A stretch of DNA of 64,000 bases, taken from contig OY997654.1 of NCBI GenBank assembly GCA_963921795.1, forward strand, positions 186,001 through 250,000, written 5' to 3'. This DNA comes from Nannobrachium achirus (lineage: Eukaryota > Chordata > Actinopteri > Myctophiformes > Myctophidae). This document shows positions 62,355 through 64,000 of this stretch, piece by piece. Position 1 is the first letter of the stretch; every line of letters begins with the position of its first letter. Below the pieces are notes generated by a model, which saw nothing but the letters and a program-made list of their open reading frames with translations, had not been told where the DNA came from and did no database searches. A program made the position numbers and the translations under genes.

Positions 62355-64000
62355 GACATGAGCAGAACTCTGGCCCCATTTTGCAGGAGAATACAGATGT
62401 GGTCCTTTCTCTGTTGCCTACTGTTGAAGTTTTGCCATTGAACCAGCAGCCTAGTGTACTGACAGGGACCGTTCCATTGACTTCTATTACTTTTTCTCAG
62501 GTGATTCAGCCTGTTGATTTAGTGACACAGCCTCCTTCAGAAGGAGAGATTTCTCAATTGAATGAAGTGTCTGTAGTCCCTATTATTATTTCTTCGCAAC
62601 CTGTGCAACCTGAGGCAGCATTGGCTTCTCCTCCGGTTGAAATATTGAATTCTCAGTCTAACATAATGAATTTATCTCGGACTTTTCGGCTCACGGCCAT
62701 GCAGACTCAGGTTTTGGAGAAAGGTCTTACTTTTGTCCCGCGTCCGGAGAAACAGGACTGGGGGGAACTCAGAAGGGATACTTATAGATATCATAGACGA
62801 TTGAAATTAATTGATTATTTCCAAGATACGGTTGCGGAGGATCGGGTGCCGTTTGTTCTGCCATCTAGTTGGGAGCCTGGAAATGCCCAACTGGATGTGA
62901 GAATAAAGCGACTTATCCAATTGGACAATCAGGCGCTTGACCATTATAATTGTCCCTCTGATAGACAGGATAATTTGACTGCACTGGAACGGGAGAGTTT
63001 AAAGGAATTGGAGAAGATCAAAAATATAATAATCAAACCAGCCGATAAAGGCTCAAAAATAGTCATACTAGATACTTTCCAATATGTTTTTGAGGCTAAC
63101 AGACAACTTTCTGATGCCAGATATTATAGACCCATTACAGAAAGTATGCAGAAACAGTCACAGGTGAGATTGAGGGAAATTGTTGCTGAACTGTATCAGA
63201 GAAAATTTATAACAGCAAGACAGAGAAATTTTCTATTTGGACCTGATGACCCTAGACCTAGGATATTTTATTTACTCCCTAAGATCCATAAGGATCCAGG
63301 GACTTGGACAATACCCTACAGAGTTCCCCCTGGTAGACCTATAGTCTCGGACTGCAGTAGTGAATCTTATAATATAGCTCAATTTATAGATCATTTTCTG
63401 AATCCTCTATCTATGCTGCATCCCAGCTATCTGAGGGATACTTATGACTTTCTGGCCAAGATCAAACCTATAGCTGTGCCCTCTGGTACATATATTTTCA
63501 CTATTGACGTGGACAGCCTGTATACTAACATAGATACGGTCACGGGATTGCGGACAGTAGAGAAACTATTTCAGTCACATCCAGATAACAATAGACCAGA
63601 TCAGGCACTGTTACAGCTTCTTGAACTTAGTTTGAACTGTAATGATTTTGTCTTTGATGACAAACATTATTTACAGATACGGGGTACAGCTATGGGTAAA
63701 AAATTTGCGCCAGCATATGCTAATATTTATATGGCTGAGTGGGAGAGAGAGGCTTTAGCAAAATGTCCTTTGAAACCTGTGATGTATTATAGATATCTGG
63801 ATGATATTATTGGACTGTGGCCATATAGTTTACAGGATTTCGAGGCTTTTATTCAGATCCTTAACACGCATCATGCATCTATAACGGTTAAATATGAGAT
63901 TCATTCAACGGAAGTTAACTTTCTGGATACTACAGTATATTTCAATCAAATGGATTCGACACAGAAACAACTACATACTAAAGTATACTTTAAAGACACT
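62327..64000 (+). CDS. PLE ORF2 (RT-GIY-YIG), unit 8, cut by window end
   Basis: 558 codons are visible, covering the N-terminal region and RT motifs through YLDD. The open frame continues to the last base, so the GIY-YIG part lies outside the window. No ATG until 62666. Confidence 0.9.
   Translation, partial: MVHTIEFSIGHEQNSGPILQENTDVVLSLLPTVEVLPLNQQPSVLTGTVPLTSITFSQVIQPVDLVTQPPSEGEISQLNEVSVVPIIISSQPVQPEAALASPPVEILNSQSNIMNLSRTFRLTAMQTQVLEKGLTFVPRPEKQDWGELRRDTYRYHRRLKLIDYFQDTVAEDRVPFVLPSSWEPGNAQLDVRIKRLIQLDNQALDHYNCPSDRQDNLTALERESLKELEKIKNIIIKPADKGSKIVILDTFQYVFEANRQLSDARYYRPITESMQKQSQVRLREIVAELYQRKFITARQRNFLFGPDDPRPRIFYLLPKIHKDPGTWTIPYRVPPGRPIVSDCSSESYNIAQFIDHFLNPLSMLHPSYLRDTYDFLAKIKPIAVPSGTYIFTIDVDSLYTNIDTVTGLRTVEKLFQSHPDNNRPDQALLQLLELSLNCNDFVFDDKHYLQIRGTAMGKKFAPAYANIYMAEWEREALAKCPLKPVMYYRYLDDIIGLWPYSLQDFEAFIQILNTHHASITVKYEIHSTEVNFLDTTVYFNQMDSTQKQLHTKVYFKDT

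Larger units (their letters stand above)
57494..64000 (+). mobile_element. Penelope-like element, unit 8 (runs off the window)
   Basis: 6507 bp seen. Leader changes match unit 4 (57762-57763, extra A near 57796, C at 58326, A at 58797). GGTATATATT at about 59463 (in the intron) is seen only here. The LINE site of unit 4 is empty (CATAAGGATCC near 63291). The array continues past the right edge. Confidence 0.93.

Noticed and set aside
1152-64000. CRISPR or prokaryotic repeat array
   Set aside because: The repeats are 7.8-kb coding units without spacers, in a eukaryotic context.

Overview
The window is almost entirely a head-to-tail tandem array of one retroelement. After about 1.15 kb of non-array flank (1-1151) come seven complete units and most of an eighth. 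Each unit is about 7.79 kb, and the array runs off the right edge. Two long open frames per unit, a LINE of a type common in fish, CA/TG microsatellites and a short spliceosomal-type intron all point to a vertebrate, most likely a ray-finned fish. This is nuclear eukaryotic DNA; nothing in it looks bacterial.

The repeated unit is a Penelope-like element (PLE) of the endonuclease-bearing (EN+) class. In order it carries: a leader of about 2.15 kb resembling the family's 'pLTR', with an (ATAAAAT)n minisatellite, three dyads, a CCAAT/GC-rich promoter-like block, a hammerhead-ribozyme-like motif, an AATAAA and a probable 86-bp 5'UTR intron; ORF1 (905 aa) with an SGNH-hydrolase domain at its C terminus and an Asn-Pro-rich stretch encoded by telomere-type CCCTAA hexamers; ORF2 (up to 902 codons) with a PLE reverse transcriptase and a C-terminal GIY-YIG endonuclease; and a 250-bp 3' tail with two AATAAA signals. 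ORF2 overlaps the end of ORF1 in the -1 frame and has no ATG near its beginning.

Units start at 1152, 8955, 16745, 24535, 34124, 41907, 49697 and 57494. They are nearly identical and their frames are open, except in unit 4, where a 5'-truncated LINE (30342-32130, minus strand) splits ORF2. Variants private to certain units show that the array grew by copying multi-unit blocks: the stretch from unit 3 into unit 4 matches that from unit 7 into unit 8. The minisatellite has changed length since then.

The likely working model (inference) is that transcription from the leader, or read-through of the array, gives RNA cut once per unit at the hammerhead-like motif. ORF2 supplies reverse transcription and target nicking; the ORF1 protein is an accessory factor with a possible esterase fold. 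The most interesting points are the satellite-like organisation of a coding PLE, the SGNH ORF1, the telomeric hexamers used as coding sequence, and the ribozyme-like motif at every unit boundary region.
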